From positions 744,001 to 808,000 of the forward strand of contig NZ_CP119391.1 of NCBI RefSeq assembly GCF_031886125.1: a stretch of 64,000 nucleotides of DNA, read 5' to 3'. Shown here piece by piece: positions 11,525-20,281 of the stretch. The translations under genes and the position numbers were made by a program. Each line of letters starts with the position of its first letter. Within the stretch, counting starts at the first letter, position 1. This DNA is from Halomonas piscis (GTDB lineage Bacteria > Pseudomonadota > Gammaproteobacteria > Pseudomonadales > Halomonadaceae). Below the pieces are notes generated by a model that was given only the letters and a program-made list of their open reading frames with translations, was not told the origin of the DNA and did not search any database.

Positions 11525-12883
11525 ATGGGTCTGGTACAGAACATTCTTGCGGTCATCGTGGTGCTGGGGCTTTTGGTTACCTTCCACGAGTTTGGCCACT
11601 TCTGGGTGGCACGTCGCTGTGGGGTCAAGGTGCTGCGCTTCAGCGTGGGATTCGGCAAGCCGCTGTGGTCCCGGGTGGATCGCCACGGCACCGAGTTTGC
11701 CGTGGCGGCGATTCCGCTGGGCGGCTACGTCAAGATGCTCGACGAGCGCGAGGCGCCGGTGGCGCCGGAAGAGCAGCACCGCGCCTTCAACCGCAAGAGC
11801 GTCTGGCAGCGTATCGCCGTGGTGGCGGCAGGCCCGGCGGCCAACTTTCTGCTGGCGATCGTGGCCTACTGGGCGCTGTTTGTGGTCGGCACCAGCGTGG
11901 TGGTGCCCAAGGTAGGCGCCGTGGCGCCCGAGTCGCCGGCCTTTGAGGCCGGGCTTCGCGAAGGCGACGAGCTGACCGGCGTGGCGGGGGAAACCGTGCG
12001 CTCCTGGGAAGACGTCAACCTGGCGCTGGTGGGCCAGATCGGCCTTGACGGCGAGCTCTCCCTCAAGGCGCGGCCGGAAGGAGCGAGCGCTTCCCGGCGC
12101 TATACGCTGGCGGTAGAGCGCTACCTGGTCCGTCAGGACCCGCCCAAGCCGCTCAAGACCCTGGGGATTACGCCCTGGCAGCCGGCGTTTCCGCCGGTGC
12201 TTGGCCAGGTCCTCGACGACGAGGGGGCAGCGCGCGCCGGGCTCGAAGCTGGCGACCGCATCGTCGCGGTCGACGGCGAGCCGGTCGACGACTGGATGGG
12301 CTTTGTCGAGGTCGTTCGTCAAAGCCCGGGCCGGGACCTGGCGCTGCGCTTCGAGCGCGACGGCGATACTCGGGAAACGACGCTGACGCCCGGCAAGCAG
12401 ACGCTGTCCGGCGATACCCGGATCGGCTATATCGGCGCCGGCGTTGCTCCCGCCGAATGGCCCGAGGAAATGCGCCGCGAGGTGCGTTTCGGTCCGGTGG
12501 CCGCGGTAGGCCGGGCGGTGGCGCGCACCGGCGAAATGACGCTTTTGACCCTGGACTCCATCCGCAAGATGCTGGTGGGACTGATCTCGCCGTCGAACCT
12601 GTCGGGCCCTGTCACCATTGCCAAAATCTCCGGGGACTCCGCCCGGGCGGGCATGGACGCCTTCGTCGGCTTTCTGGCCTATCTGTCCATCAGTCTCGGG
12701 GTGCTCAACCTGCTGCCCATCCCGGTGCTCGACGGCGGCCATCTGCTTTACTACGTCGTCGAACTGGTGCGAGGGCGGCCGGTGTCGGAAAGGACTCAGG
12801 CCCTGGGACTCAGGATTGGTCTGGCCATGGTGGGAACGCTGATGCTGATGGCGCTATATTTCGACCTGATGCGCCTGTGGTAA
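11525..12883 (+). CDS. rseP: Site-2 intramembrane zinc protease RseP
   Basis: Cuts the anti-sigma factor RseA in the membrane after DegS, releasing sigma-E, and also clears signal-peptide remnants. 452 aa. The zinc motif HEFGH is at residues 21-25 in the first membrane segment. Two PDZ domains follow (about 125-205 and 220-300), and the third zinc ligand lies in NLLPIPVLDGGHLLYY (Asp of LDG) before the last membrane segment. Start is the ATG following a purine-rich GGAGACAG. It sits directly upstream of bamA, the usual neighbourhood. Confidence 0.95.
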   Translation: MGLVQNILAVIVVLGLLVTFHEFGHFWVARRCGVKVLRFSVGFGKPLWSRVDRHGTEFAVAAIPLGGYVKMLDEREAPVAPEEQHRAFNRKSVWQRIAVVAAGPAANFLLAIVAYWALFVVGTSVVVPKVGAVAPESPAFEAGLREGDELTGVAGETVRSWEDVNLALVGQIGLDGELSLKARPEGASASRRYTLAVERYLVRQDPPKPLKTLGITPWQPAFPPVLGQVLDDEGAARAGLEAGDRIVAVDGEPVDDWMGFVEVVRQSPGRDLALRFERDGDTRETTLTPGKQTLSGDTRIGYIGAGVAPAEWPEEMRREVRFGPVAAVGRAVARTGEMTLLTLDSIRKMLVGLISPSNLSGPVTIAKISGDSARAGMDAFVGFLAYLSISLGVLNLLPIPVLDGGHLLYYVVELVRGRPVSERTQALGLRIGLAMVGTLMLMALYFDLMRLW

Positions 12884-12907
12884 TGACGTGTGTCGTGGTA
12901 GCGTGCC

Positions 12908-12935
12908 TTGTCATCTGCCCGCACAAATGTATAAG
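12908..12935 (+). promoter_or_regulatory. Candidate sigma-70 promoter for bamA
   Basis: TTGTCA (12908-12913) and TATAAG (12930-12935) separated by 16 nt in the 99-nt rseP-bamA gap, about 48 nt before the bamA ATG. I see no sigma-E-type GGAACTT/TCTGA pair here. Confidence 0.55.
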
Positions 12936-12982
12936 GTGCCTGTCTGATACGGTGGGCAGACCAACGCGAGCGAACTGACTGC

Positions 12983-15331
12983 ATGAAAATAAAGTCCCTT
13001 GGAATGGCGGTATTCCTGCTGGCCACGGCCGGCGGTGCCCAGGCGCAACCCTTTGACGTTTCCGATATTCGTGTAGAAGGACTCAAGCGGGTCTCCGCCG
13101 CCTCGGTCTTTAACGCTTTTCCGGTAAGCGCAAGCGATACCGTCACCGAGCGCGAGCTGGCCGCTGCCTCCCGGGAGCTCTTTGCGACCGGCCTTTTTGA
13201 CGACGTTTCCCTGGCCCGGGAAGGCAACGTGCTGGTGATCAAGGTCGTCGAGCGGCCCACCATCGCTCGCCTGGACATCAGCGGCAACGACCAGATCAAG
13301 GAAGACGACCTGCGCCGCGGCCTGACCGAGGCGGGCCTGGCCGAAGGCCAGGTGCTCGAGCTTTCCACCCTGGAGGAAATCCAGCGCGAGCTGGAAAGCG
13401 TCTACCAGGCTCAGGGGCGCTATAGCGCGCGCATCGACGCCAGCGTCGAAAAAATCGATACCGGCCGGGTCAAGGTCAATATCGATATCAACGAAGGCGA
13501 GGTTGCCAAGATCCGCCAGATCAACATTGTGGGTAACCGCGCCTTTGACGACGAGACCCTGCTCGACCTGTTCGAGCTCGAGGACAAGCCGGGGATGTTC
13601 TTCGGCTGGTTCTCCAGCGACGAATATTCGCGTCAGGCGCTGGGCGGCGACATCGAGCGGCTGCGCTCCTGGTATCTCGACCGCGGCTACGCCAACTTCG
13701 AGGTGACTTCGACCCAAGTGTCCATCGGTCCGGAAAAGACCGATATCTACATCACCCTGAACGTGGACGAAGGCGAGCAGTACCGAGTGGGCGACATCCG
13801 CTTTGCCGGAGACATGGCCATTTCCCGGCGCGAGGCGCGCGATCTGCTCGAGATCGAGTCCGGCCAGCAGTTTTCGCGCAGCAAGCTCAACGCCTCGACC
13901 GAAGCCCTGCGCAAGCGGCTGGGGGCCGAAGGCTTCGCCTTTGCCGAGGTCAACGGCCGGCCCGAGATGCACGATGACGGCACCGTGGATCTGATTCTTG
14001 ACGTCGAGCCCGGCGAGCGCACCTATGTGCGACGCATCGAGTTCAAGGGCAACACCACCACCCAGGACGAGGTGCTGCGCCGGGAGATGACCCAGATGGA
14101 GGGCGCGCCGGCCTCCACCGACGAGATCACCCAGTCGCGCCAGCGCCTCAATCGTCTCGGATTTTTCAGCCAGGTCGAGGTCGATACCCAGCGCGTCCCC
14201 GGCGAGCCCAACAAGCTTGACGTCACCTACGAGGTGGAAGAGCAGCCCTCGGGCTCGGTGTCGGCAAGCATCGGCTTTTCCCAGAGCGCCGGGGTGATCT
14301 ACGGCGCCTCGCTTGCGCAGAAAAACTTTCTGGGTACGGGCAACCGCGTCAACCTCGGGGCTCAGCGCAGCGACACCTTCACCAGCGTCAACTTCGGTTT
14401 CACCGACCCCTACTGGACGATCAACGGCGTCTCCCGGGGCTATAACGTCTTCTACCGCGAAACCGACTACGAAGATTCGGACATTTCCACCTACTCCACC
14501 GACGCCTACGGGGCCGGCATCAACTTTGGCTACCCCATCAGCGAGCTCTCCAGGCTGAACTTCGGCGCCAGCGCCGAAGACCTCAAGGTCAAGACCTACT
14601 ACGACACCGCGTCGGAAATCGAGCGCTACGTCGAGGACGAAGGCGACAGCGCCCAGAGCGTGAAGCTCACCGCCAGCTGGACGCGCAACAACCTTAACCG
14701 CGGCATCATGCCCACCGACGGCAGCTATCAGCGCCTGTCGCTGGAAACCGCCGCGCCGGGCAGCGACGTCAGCTATTACAAGCTGCGCGGCCGGGCCCAG
14801 AAGCTGTTTGCTCTGGACGACGACGATCTCTGGTCGCTGAAATTCTCCGGTAACCTCGGCTATGCCGACGCCTTTGGCGGCGACGACCCCTATCCCTTCT
14901 ACGAGAACTTCTACGCCGGGGGCCTGGGCTCGGTGCGCGGCTTTACTTCCAACACTCTGGGCCAGCGCACCACGCCCAAGTATGTGGGCGGGCGCGACCG
15001 TACCCTGGGCGGCAACGTGCTGGTGGAAGGCAGCGCCGAGGTGCTGTTCCCCATGCCGTTCGTGGAAAACCAGGACTCCATGCAGACCTCGCTGTTCGTG
15101 GACGGCGGCAACACCTTCCTCACGTCCTGCTACGACGTGCTCGAGGACGACGCCGAGCGTCAGAACTGCAGTTCTGGCGTGGACCTGGGCGACTTGCGCT
15201 ACAGCGCAGGCATCGGGCTTTCCTGGCTGACGCCGGTAGGTCCCTTGACCTTCAGCGTGGCGAAACCGCTCAACGACAAAAGCGAGGACGATACCCAGTT
15301 CTTCCAGTTTTCGCTGGGTCAGTCCTTCTGA
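12983..15331 (+). CDS. bamA: Outer-membrane protein assembly factor BamA
   Basis: Central insertase of the BAM complex, folding beta-barrel proteins into the outer membrane. 782 aa. A Sec signal peptide (MKIKSLGMAVFLLATAGGAQAQ, cleavage near Ala-Gln-Ala) is followed by five POTRA repeats (about residues 24-420), which recruit lipoprotein partners. The 16-strand barrel follows, with the loop-6 region around YAGGLGSVRGFTSNTLG; the Val-Arg-Gly-Phe motif is invariant. It ends in Phe (QFSLGQSF), the outer-membrane C-terminal signal. Followed by skp, its periplasmic chaperone partner. Confidence 0.97.
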   Translation: MKIKSLGMAVFLLATAGGAQAQPFDVSDIRVEGLKRVSAASVFNAFPVSASDTVTERELAAASRELFATGLFDDVSLAREGNVLVIKVVERPTIARLDISGNDQIKEDDLRRGLTEAGLAEGQVLELSTLEEIQRELESVYQAQGRYSARIDASVEKIDTGRVKVNIDINEGEVAKIRQINIVGNRAFDDETLLDLFELEDKPGMFFGWFSSDEYSRQALGGDIERLRSWYLDRGYANFEVTSTQVSIGPEKTDIYITLNVDEGEQYRVGDIRFAGDMAISRREARDLLEIESGQQFSRSKLNASTEALRKRLGAEGFAFAEVNGRPEMHDDGTVDLILDVEPGERTYVRRIEFKGNTTTQDEVLRREMTQMEGAPASTDEITQSRQRLNRLGFFSQVEVDTQRVPGEPNKLDVTYEVEEQPSGSVSASIGFSQSAGVIYGASLAQKNFLGTGNRVNLGAQRSDTFTSVNFGFTDPYWTINGVSRGYNVFYRETDYEDSDISTYSTDAYGAGINFGYPISELSRLNFGASAEDLKVKTYYDTASEIERYVEDEGDSAQSVKLTASWTRNNLNRGIMPTDGSYQRLSLETAAPGSDVSYYKLRGRAQKLFALDDDDLWSLKFSGNLGYADAFGGDDPYPFYENFYAGGLGSVRGFTSNTLGQRTTPKYVGGRDRTLGGNVLVEGSAEVLFPMPFVENQDSMQTSLFVDGGNTFLTSCYDVLEDDAERQNCSSGVDLGDLRYSAGIGLSWLTPVGPLTFSVAKPLNDKSEDDTQFFQFSLGQSF

Positions 15332-15379
15332 CGGCCTGAGTCGGCTCGGGCAGACGTGAGCCATCACTTCCGGTCGGTA

Positions 15380-15407
15380 TTGACAAGCCGGATTGACGAC
15401 GAATACT
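15380..15407 (+). promoter_or_regulatory. Candidate promoter for skp-lpxD
   Basis: Perfect -35 TTGACA (15380-15385), 16-nt spacer, then AATACT (15402-15407), in the bamA-skp gap 65 nt upstream of skp. This would let skp be expressed separately from bamA. Confidence 0.55.
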
Positions 15408-15471
15408 GACGCACAGTATCCATGAACCCTAGCCACGCGCGTTTAGCAAGCGGGATGAACGAGGAGAGAGC

Positions 15472-15969
15472 ATGCGCAAACTGATAGCGGCCGTTACGCT
15501 GTTCGCCATGACGGCGCCGACGTACGCTGCAGAGGTGGCGGTGCTTGACTGGCGTGCCGCCTTGATGAACACCGACTCGGCCCAGTCCTCTTTGCGTCAG
15601 CTGGAAAGCGAAGTGGGCACCCAGCAAAGCCAGGCCAAACGGCTGGGTGATGAGCTTCAGCGTCTGCAGCAGCGCCTGCAGGACGAAGGCGACGTCATGT
15701 CGGATGACGAGCGCCAGCGGCTGATCGAGGAGCTGCAGCAGAAGGGCAGCCGCTTTGAAAGCCTGCGCCGGGAAGTGATGACGGCTCAGCAGCGCTCGGA
15801 ACAGCAGTTTCTCAAGCAGGCCGAGCCGACGCTTGAGCAGGCCGTTGACCGGGTCATCGAGCGCCACGGCATCGATATTCTGGTTGAGCCCCAGGGCGTT
15901 CTGCATTCTTCCATGGACCTGCCTAACCTCACCGAAGAGGTCACGCAGGAGTTCAATTCGCTGAATTAA
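15472..15969 (+). CDS. skp: Periplasmic chaperone Skp/OmpH
   Basis: Trimeric chaperone that holds unfolded outer-membrane proteins in the periplasm for BamA. 165 aa with a signal peptide ending ...APTYAA. The mature region begins EVAVLDWRAALMNTDSAQ, the short beta part of the body domain. A long Gln/Glu/Arg-rich coiled coil (residues ~45-120) forms the tentacles. The family has low sequence conservation, but length, composition and position between bamA and lpxD make the call firm. GAGGAGAG Shine-Dalgarno precedes the ATG. Confidence 0.92.
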   Translation: MRKLIAAVTLFAMTAPTYAAEVAVLDWRAALMNTDSAQSSLRQLESEVGTQQSQAKRLGDELQRLQQRLQDEGDVMSDDERQRLIEELQQKGSRFESLRREVMTAQQRSEQQFLKQAEPTLEQAVDRVIERHGIDILVEPQGVLHSSMDLPNLTEEVTQEFNSLN

Positions 15970-16015
15970 CCTTATTCGGTGCGGGGTGCCGCACTGCCAG
16001 CAGGCTTGAGCTCTT

Positions 16016-17047
16016 ATGACGCACGCTCCTCACTCTTTGACCTTGGCCGACGTTGCCCGCCACCTGGGCGCTACGCTCAGCGGCAGCGGAGAGACACCCA
16101 TTCGCGGCCTGGCGACGCTCCGGGGCGCCGGGCCCGACCAGGTGGCCTTCGTCACCAGCCGCGCCTACCTCAAGGACCTGGCGGCGACCCGAGCCGGGGG
16201 CGTGCTGCTGCACCCCGATCACGGCGGAAGCTGCCCGGTGCCGCGCCTGGAGATGAACAACCCTTATCTTGGCTACGCTCGGCTTTCCCAATTGTTTGAT
16301 CCGCTGCCGTCCCGGGACCGGGCGGGAATTCATCCCGCGGCAACAGTGGCTGACGATGTCCGTCTGGGCGAAAACGTGTGCGTGGCCGCCAACGCCGTGA
16401 TCGAGGCCGGCGCGGTGCTGGGCAGCGGCGTGGTCGTGGGGCCGGGCAGCTTCATTGGTGCCGACAGCCAGCTGGGCGAGAACACCCGCCTGCACGCCAA
16501 CGTCACCGTCTGTCACGGCGTGGTGGTCGGCAAGCGGGTCATCTTGCAAAGCGGCTGCGTGATCGGCGGCGACGGTTTCGGCTTTGCCCACGACGGCAGC
16601 GCCTGGCACAAGATCGCCCAGCTGGGCGGCGTGGTGCTCGGCGACGACGTGGAGGTGGGCAGCTGTTCGAGCATCGATCGCGGCGCGCTTGGCGACACCC
16701 TGATCGGCGACGACGTCAAGATCGACAGCCAGGTCCAAATCGCCCATAACGTGCAGATCGGCGATCACAGCGCCCTTGCCGGCTGCGTGGGCATCGCCGG
16801 CTCCACTCGGGTGGGGCGACACTGCATGCTGGGCGGCGGCGTCGGGCTTTCCGGCCATCTCACCCTGTGTGACGGCGTCCAGGTCACGGGCATGAGCCTG
16901 GTCACCAACTCCATCCATGAGCCCGGCGTGTACTCTTCGGGCACCGGCGCCATGGACAACCACCAGTGGCGCAAGAACGCGGTGCGTTTCAAGCAGCTGG
17001 ATGACATTGCCAAGCGGCTGGCCCGGCTGGAAAAGCGCCGCGGCTAA
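16016..17047 (+). CDS. lpxD: UDP-3-O-(3-hydroxyacyl)glucosamine N-acyltransferase
   Basis: Third step of lipid A synthesis: transfers 3-hydroxyacyl from ACP to the 2-amino group of UDP-3-O-acylglucosamine. 343 aa. The N-terminal uridine-binding domain ([36 protein letters not shown]) is followed by a left-handed beta-helix of hexapeptide repeats (about residues 105-300) with [16 protein letters not shown]-terminal helix reads [17 protein letters not shown]. It lies between skp and fabZ. Confidence 0.96.
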   Translation: MTHAPHSLTLADVARHLGATLSGSGETPIRGLATLRGAGPDQVAFVTSRAYLKDLAATRAGGVLLHPDHGGSCPVPRLEMNNPYLGYARLSQLFDPLPSRDRAGIHPAATVADDVRLGENVCVAANAVIEAGAVLGSGVVVGPGSFIGADSQLGENTRLHANVTVCHGVVVGKRVILQSGCVIGGDGFGFAHDGSAWHKIAQLGGVVLGDDVEVGSCSSIDRGALGDTLIGDDVKIDSQVQIAHNVQIGDHSALAGCVGIAGSTRVGRHCMLGGGVGLSGHLTLCDGVQVTGMSLVTNSIHEPGVYSSGTGAMDNHQWRKNAVRFKQLDDIAKRLARLEKRRG

Positions 17048-17079
17048 AAGACCGTCGGCGCATTTGTGCGGTGGCGCGC

Positions 17080-17107
17080 TTGAGGCTCTCGGTTGGCGCG
17101 GTATAAT
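17080..17107 (+). promoter_or_regulatory. Strong promoter for the fabZ-lpxA-lpxB-rnhB-dnaE run
   Basis: TTGAGG (17080-17085), 16-nt spacer, perfect TATAAT (17102-17107), in the lpxD-fabZ gap 80 nt before the fabZ start. The best sigma-70-like promoter I see in the window. Confidence 0.7.
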
Positions 17108-17142
17108 CCACTGCTTTTTTTTACCGGCGGGAGCGCTGGAGC

Positions 17143-17161
17143 ACCCGGGACATTCCCGGGT
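17143..17161 (+). other. Stem-loop in the fabZ 5' leader
   Basis: ACCCGGGA / TCCCGGGT, an 8-bp perfect stem with a 3-nt loop (CAT), about 25 nt before the fabZ ATG and downstream of the TATAAT promoter, so it would be present in the mRNA. No T-run follows. Function unknown; it could affect mRNA stability or translation of fabZ. Confidence 0.5.
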
Positions 17162-17186
17162 ATCTTGTCATACAGAGGTCGCTACG

Positions 17187-17630
17187 ATGGCTATGGATAT
17201 CAACGAGATTCGCGAATATTTGCCCCACCGCTACCCGTTTTTACTGGTGGATCGGGTCACGCAGCTGGTGGAAGGCGAAACCATCGTTGCCTACAAGAAC
17301 GTCAGCATCAACGAGCCGTTCTTCAACGGTCACTTCCCCCATCATCCGATCATGCCCGGCGTGCTGGTTATCGAAGCGCTGGCCCAGGCCTGCGGCATCC
17401 TCGGGTTCAAGACCGTCAACAAGCGCCCCGCCGACGGCTACGTCTACTATCTGGTGGGCAGCGACAAGGTGCGCTTCAAGCGCCCGGTCATGCCCGGTGA
17501 TCAGCTGGCCCTGGAAGCCAACGTGATTCGCGGCAAGCGCGGCATCTGGAAATTCGCCTGCCGGGCGACGGTGGACGGCGAAGTGATTTGCGAAGCCGAG
17601 ATCACCTGTGCCGAGAGGAAGGTGGCTTGA
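17187..17630 (+). CDS. fabZ: (3R)-hydroxyacyl-ACP dehydratase
   Basis: Dehydrates beta-hydroxyacyl-ACP in fatty acid elongation and competes with LpxA/LpxD for hydroxyacyl-ACP, which explains its place among the lipid A genes. 147 aa hot-dog fold. It starts [20 protein letters not shown]; the active-site His lies in [12 protein letters not shown] and the Glu in [14 protein letters not shown] chosen with AGAGG upstream; earlier in-frame codons belong to the leader. Its stop overlaps the lpxA start. Confidence 0.96.
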   Translation: MAMDINEIREYLPHRYPFLLVDRVTQLVEGETIVAYKNVSINEPFFNGHFPHHPIMPGVLVIEALAQACGILGFKTVNKRPADGYVYYLVGSDKVRFKRPVMPGDQLALEANVIRGKRGIWKFACRATVDGEVICEAEITCAERKVA

Positions 17631-18394
17631 TTCATCCTACTGCTCTGGTTGACCCGTCGGCGAGCCTTGCCGAAGACGTCGAGGTCGGTCCCTTCTGCGT
17701 GATCGGCCCCGACGTCACCGTCGGCCCGGGTTCCGTCATCGGGCCCCACGTCGTGATCAAGGGCCCCACGGTGCTCGGAGCGCGGACGCGCATTTTTCAG
17801 TTTGCCTCGGTGGGCGAGAACTGCCAGGACAAGAAGTATGCCGGCGAGCCCACTCGCCTGGTGCTGGGGGACGACAACGTCATCCGTGAGGGCGTGACGC
17901 TGCACCGGGGAACGGTCCAGGATCGCGGCGAAACCACTATCGGCTCGCGCAACCTCTTCATGGCCTACGTTCACGTGGGCCACGACTGCGTGATCGGCGA
18001 CGACTGTATCCTGGCCAACCAGGTGACGCTTGCCGGCCACGTCCACCTGGGGCATTTCGCCATTCTCGGCGGGCTTTCCGCCGTGCACCAGTTCTGCCAT
18101 TTCGGCGAGCACGCCATGGCCGGCGGGGGCTCCATCATTACCAAGGATACTCCCGCCTTTATCATGATCAACGGCAACCCGGCCCAGGCCCACGGGCTCA
18201 ACGCCGTGGGGCTCAAGCGCCGCGGGTTTGACCGCGAGACGATCAAGGCGCTGACCGATTCCTACAAGCTGATTTATCGTCAAGGGCTGACCGTGGACCA
18301 GGCGCTTGCCACCATGCGCCAGCGCTATGACCTCGACGCGGTGGAGCGCTTTGCCGCGTCCATCGAATGCTCGACCCGGGGCATCATCCGCTAG
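17627..18394 (+). CDS. lpxA: UDP-N-acetylglucosamine acyltransferase
   Basis: First step of lipid A synthesis, adding 3-hydroxyacyl to O3 of UDP-GlcNAc; homotrimeric left-handed beta-helix. 255 aa from a TTG start (encoding initiator Met, then [20 protein letters not shown]). The TTG overlaps the fabZ TGA and has GAGAGGAAGG upstream. No in-frame ATG fits, since the only upstream ones lie inside fabZ. The catalytic His is in [12 protein letters not shown], and the C-terminal helical domain begins near [12 protein letters not shown]. The unusual start may tune the LpxA to FabZ ratio. Confidence 0.95.
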   Translation: MIHPTALVDPSASLAEDVEVGPFCVIGPDVTVGPGSVIGPHVVIKGPTVLGARTRIFQFASVGENCQDKKYAGEPTRLVLGDDNVIREGVTLHRGTVQDRGETTIGSRNLFMAYVHVGHDCVIGDDCILANQVTLAGHVHLGHFAILGGLSAVHQFCHFGEHAMAGGGSIITKDTPAFIMINGNPAQAHGLNAVGLKRRGFDRETIKALTDSYKLIYRQGLTVDQALATMRQRYDLDAVERFAASIECSTRGIIR

Positions 18395-18442
18395 ACAGGC
18401 CGCCCGGGGGCGCGTTAACCGACCGCTTTGGCGAGGCTTGCC

Positions 18443-19636
18443 ATGACGCTCAGGCGAATTTACTTGGTGGCCGGGGAGCTCTCCGGCGATATTCTCGGCG
18501 CGGGGCTGATGCGCGAGCTGAAAAAGCGCCACCCGGGCGTCGAGTTTCGCGGCGTCGGCGGGCCGCGGATGCTTGCCGAGGGGCTGCACGGCTGCTTTGC
18601 CCTGGAAACGCTCTCGGTGATGGGGCTGGTCGAGGTGGTCAAGCACCTGCCCGAGCTTTGGCGGGTGCGCCGCACGCTCACCGCCGACGCGCAAGCCTTC
18701 CAGCCCGACGTGATGCTGGGCATCGACGCGCCGGACTTCAACCTGGGCCTCGAGCGCCGCCTGCGCGACTCCGGGATTACCACCGCCCACTACGTCAGCC
18801 CCTCGGTGTGGGCCTGGCGTCGTGGCCGGGTGAAAGGCATTGCCCGCTCGGTGGACGCCATGCTCACGCTGTTGCCGTTCGAGGCCGACTTTTACCGAGA
18901 GCACCGGGTACCGGTGGCCTTTGTCGGCCACCCCCTGGCCGACGAGATGCCGCTCGCCCACGACCGCGCTGGCGCCCGTGGGGCGCTTGGGCTTGCGCCC
19001 GAGGCGCTGACGCTTGCCGTGCTGCCGGGCTCTCGGGCAAGCGAAATCCGCTTTCTCGGCGCGACCTTTCTCGCGGCTGCTGAGCGGCTGTGCCGGCGCT
19101 TTGCCTTGCTGCAGGTGGTGATCCCCGCGGCCACGCTGGCCCGGCGCGAAGAGCTTGAAAGCCTGCTGGAGACGCTGCCGGCCGGCTCGCCGGCGCGTGG
19201 CCGTGTCACGCTGGTCGACGGTGAGTCCCGCCAGGCCATGGTGGCCGCCGACGCGGTGCTTCTGGCCTCGGGCACCGCCGCGCTTGAGGCCATGCTGTGC
19301 CACCGGGCGATGCTGGTGGCCTATAAAATGGCCCCGGCGACCCACTGGCTGGCGAAGCGGCTGGTGAAGACGCCGTGGATTTCGCTGCCCAACCTCATCG
19401 CCCGGGAAACGCTGGTGCCCGAGCTGATCCAGAACGCCGCCACGCCGGAGGCCATCAGCGATACTCTGGCCGCGGTGCTTGGCGATGCCGACGAGCGCGC
19501 CGCCCTGGAAGCCCGCTTTGCCCGCCTGCACGCCGAACTCCGGCGCGGCGCCAGCGCTCGCGCGGCGGACGCCGTCGAGTCGCTGGCCGCGGGGCAAAGC
19601 GTGGAAAAAGACCTCGAGGAGTCACCCCATGACTGA
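18443..19636 (+). CDS. lpxB: Lipid-A-disaccharide synthase
   Basis: Glycosyltransferase (GT19) that condenses UDP-2,3-diacylglucosamine with lipid X to give the lipid A disaccharide; peripheral inner-membrane enzyme. 397 aa. Family motifs are [15 protein letters not shown] at the N-terminus, [29 protein letters not shown], and [11 protein letters not shown] near residue 275. ATG ([12 protein letters not shown]) with GCGAGG upstream; an upstream TTG is unnecessary. Overlaps rnhB by 8 nt. Confidence 0.96.
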   Translation: MTLRRIYLVAGELSGDILGAGLMRELKKRHPGVEFRGVGGPRMLAEGLHGCFALETLSVMGLVEVVKHLPELWRVRRTLTADAQAFQPDVMLGIDAPDFNLGLERRLRDSGITTAHYVSPSVWAWRRGRVKGIARSVDAMLTLLPFEADFYREHRVPVAFVGHPLADEMPLAHDRAGARGALGLAPEALTLAVLPGSRASEIRFLGATFLAAAERLCRRFALLQVVIPAATLARREELESLLETLPAGSPARGRVTLVDGESRQAMVAADAVLLASGTAALEAMLCHRAMLVAYKMAPATHWLAKRLVKTPWISLPNLIARETLVPELIQNAATPEAISDTLAAVLGDADERAALEARFARLHAELRRGASARAADAVESLAAGQSVEKDLEESPHD

Positions 19637-20234
19637 GCTGCCCCCGCTTGTGATCGACTATGCCGGCGAGCGGCTGGCCGGCGTGGACGAAGTGGGCCGC
19701 GGGCCGCTGGTGGGCAGCGTGGTTGCCGCCGCGGTGATCCTCGACCCGGCACGCCCGCTCGACGGGCTCGCCGACTCCAAAAAGCTCACCGCCCGGCGCC
19801 GCGAGGCCCTTGACGAGGTGATCCGCCAGCGGGCGCTGGCCTTCGCCGTGGCCGAAGCAACGGCGGCGGAAGTCGACGCGCTCAACATCTATCACGCCAC
19901 CCACCTGGCCATGCGCCGGGCGATTGACGCCCTGGCGCTTCGAGCGGAGTATCTGCTGGTGGACGGCAACCGACTGCCGGGGCACGCGCTGCCGGGGCAG
20001 GCCGTGGTCAAGGGTGACGCCCGCCACGACGCCATTGCCGCCGCCTCGATACTCGCCAAGGTGGCAAGGGACGCCCAGATGCTTAGCCTGGACGCCCGCT
20101 ACCCGGCTTACGGCTTTGCCCGCCACAAGGGCTATCCGACAAAGGCCCACCTGGCCGCGCTTGAACGGCTCGGGCCGCTTCCTGAACACCGCCGCAGCTT
20201 TGCGCCGGTAGCCCGGCAGCTGGCGCTTTGGTGA
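19629..20234 (+). CDS. rnhB: Ribonuclease HII
   Basis: Cuts RNA in RNA-DNA hybrids and single ribonucleotides in DNA. 201 aa. Active-site motifs are [14 protein letters not shown] (Asp, Glu), [13 protein letters not shown], and [19 protein letters not shown] (second Asp). ATG overlaps the lpxB end. Position between lpxB and dnaE is conserved in gammaproteobacteria. Confidence 0.96.
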   Translation: MTELPPLVIDYAGERLAGVDEVGRGPLVGSVVAAAVILDPARPLDGLADSKKLTARRREALDEVIRQRALAFAVAEATAAEVDALNIYHATHLAMRRAIDALALRAEYLLVDGNRLPGHALPGQAVVKGDARHDAIAAASILAKVARDAQMLSLDARYPAYGFARHKGYPTKAHLAALERLGPLPEHRRSFAPVARQLALW

Positions 20235-20281
20235 GCCGGCGCCGGACGGTTTTTCTTTTCCCGCGTTCTACCGAGACTGCC

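Noticed and set aside
12911..15436. 841-residue open frame antisense to bamA
   Set aside because: Shadow of bamA; composition typical of reversed GC-rich codons.
17501..19597. 698-residue open frame antisense to lpxA-lpxB
   Set aside because: Spans several real genes on the other strand; shadow.
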